Below, piece by piece: positions 5,795 through 5,816 of a stretch of DNA of 5,816 nt. Source of the stretch: Oscillospiraceae bacterium (GTDB taxonomy: Bacteria > Bacillota > Clostridia > Oscillospirales > Ruminococcaceae). The DNA lies in NCBI GenBank assembly GCA_029062865.1, contig JAIDPG010000349.1, positions 1 through 5,816 on the forward strand, read 5' to 3'. The notes beneath the pieces are model-generated. The model did no database searches and was not told the origin of the DNA. It saw nothing but the letters and a program-made list of their open reading frames with translations. Within the stretch, counting starts at the first letter, position 1; the number at the start of each line of letters is the position of its first letter. The position numbers and the translations under genes were made by a program.

Positions 5795-5816
5795 GTTTAT
5801 TTGGATTTTATATATT
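5795..5816. other. AT-rich window end, no gene seen
   Basis: The last 22 bases after the terminator are AT-rich, and I see no coding or regulatory signal that can be supported. Confidence 0.6.

Noticed and set aside
1..5816. Search for a defence, mobile or otherwise novel multigene system
   Set aside because: Apart from the two small plus-strand genes, every gene belongs to a known housekeeping family in a familiar order. There are no CRISPR-like repeats, transposase or phage genes, tRNA genes or attachment-like duplications.

Overview
The window looks like chromosomal DNA from a GC-rich, spore-forming Firmicute, most likely a clostridial lineage such as Oscillospiraceae/Ruminococcaceae. Coding DNA is rich in G and C, intergenic DNA is AT-rich, and Shine-Dalgarno sites are strong. 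The minus-strand gene order Asp23 - nusB - xseA - xseB - ispA - (DUF212) - dxs is a familiar clostridial housekeeping arrangement. A tiny spoVM gene at the right end indicates endospore formation. The taxonomic call is inference from gene order and family resemblance; there is no rRNA or tRNA here.

Layout. From about 5355 down to position 1, a long minus-strand gene train is read right to left. A good housekeeping (sigma-A type) promoter at 5355-5383 precedes an Asp23/YqhY-family gene (4930-5301). Then come nusB (4505-4933), xseA (3316-4521), xseB (3112-3288), ispA (2225-3112), a divergent-PAP2/DUF212 membrane protein gene (1691-2179) and dxs (1592 or 1586 down past the left edge, C-terminus missing). 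The first five genes overlap or lie within 30 bases of each other and appear translationally coupled. Gaps of 45 and about 98 bases precede the DUF212 gene and dxs. The gap before dxs holds a small cluster of direct and inverted repeats and a weak possible internal promoter.

On the plus strand, diverging from the Asp23 promoter, lie two small genes: a 60-residue protein with two membrane segments (5470-5652), and 25 bases later the 28-codon spoVM (5678-5764). A strong hairpin terminator (5764-5794) ends this pair.

How the genes work together. NusB (rRNA antitermination), exonuclease VII (XseA with XseB) and the MEP/isoprenoid genes (Dxs supplies DXP, IspA elongates IPP/DMAPP to FPP) are functionally mixed but commonly co-transcribed in Firmicutes. 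The DUF212 protein lies between the two isoprenoid genes and could act on a lipid or prenyl phosphate, but this is unproven. SpoVM is the mother-cell peptide that marks the curved forespore membrane for coat assembly, and its small membrane-protein neighbour may share its expression. I see no mobile element, CRISPR array, tRNA or defence system. No gene-free stretch exceeds about 170 bases.
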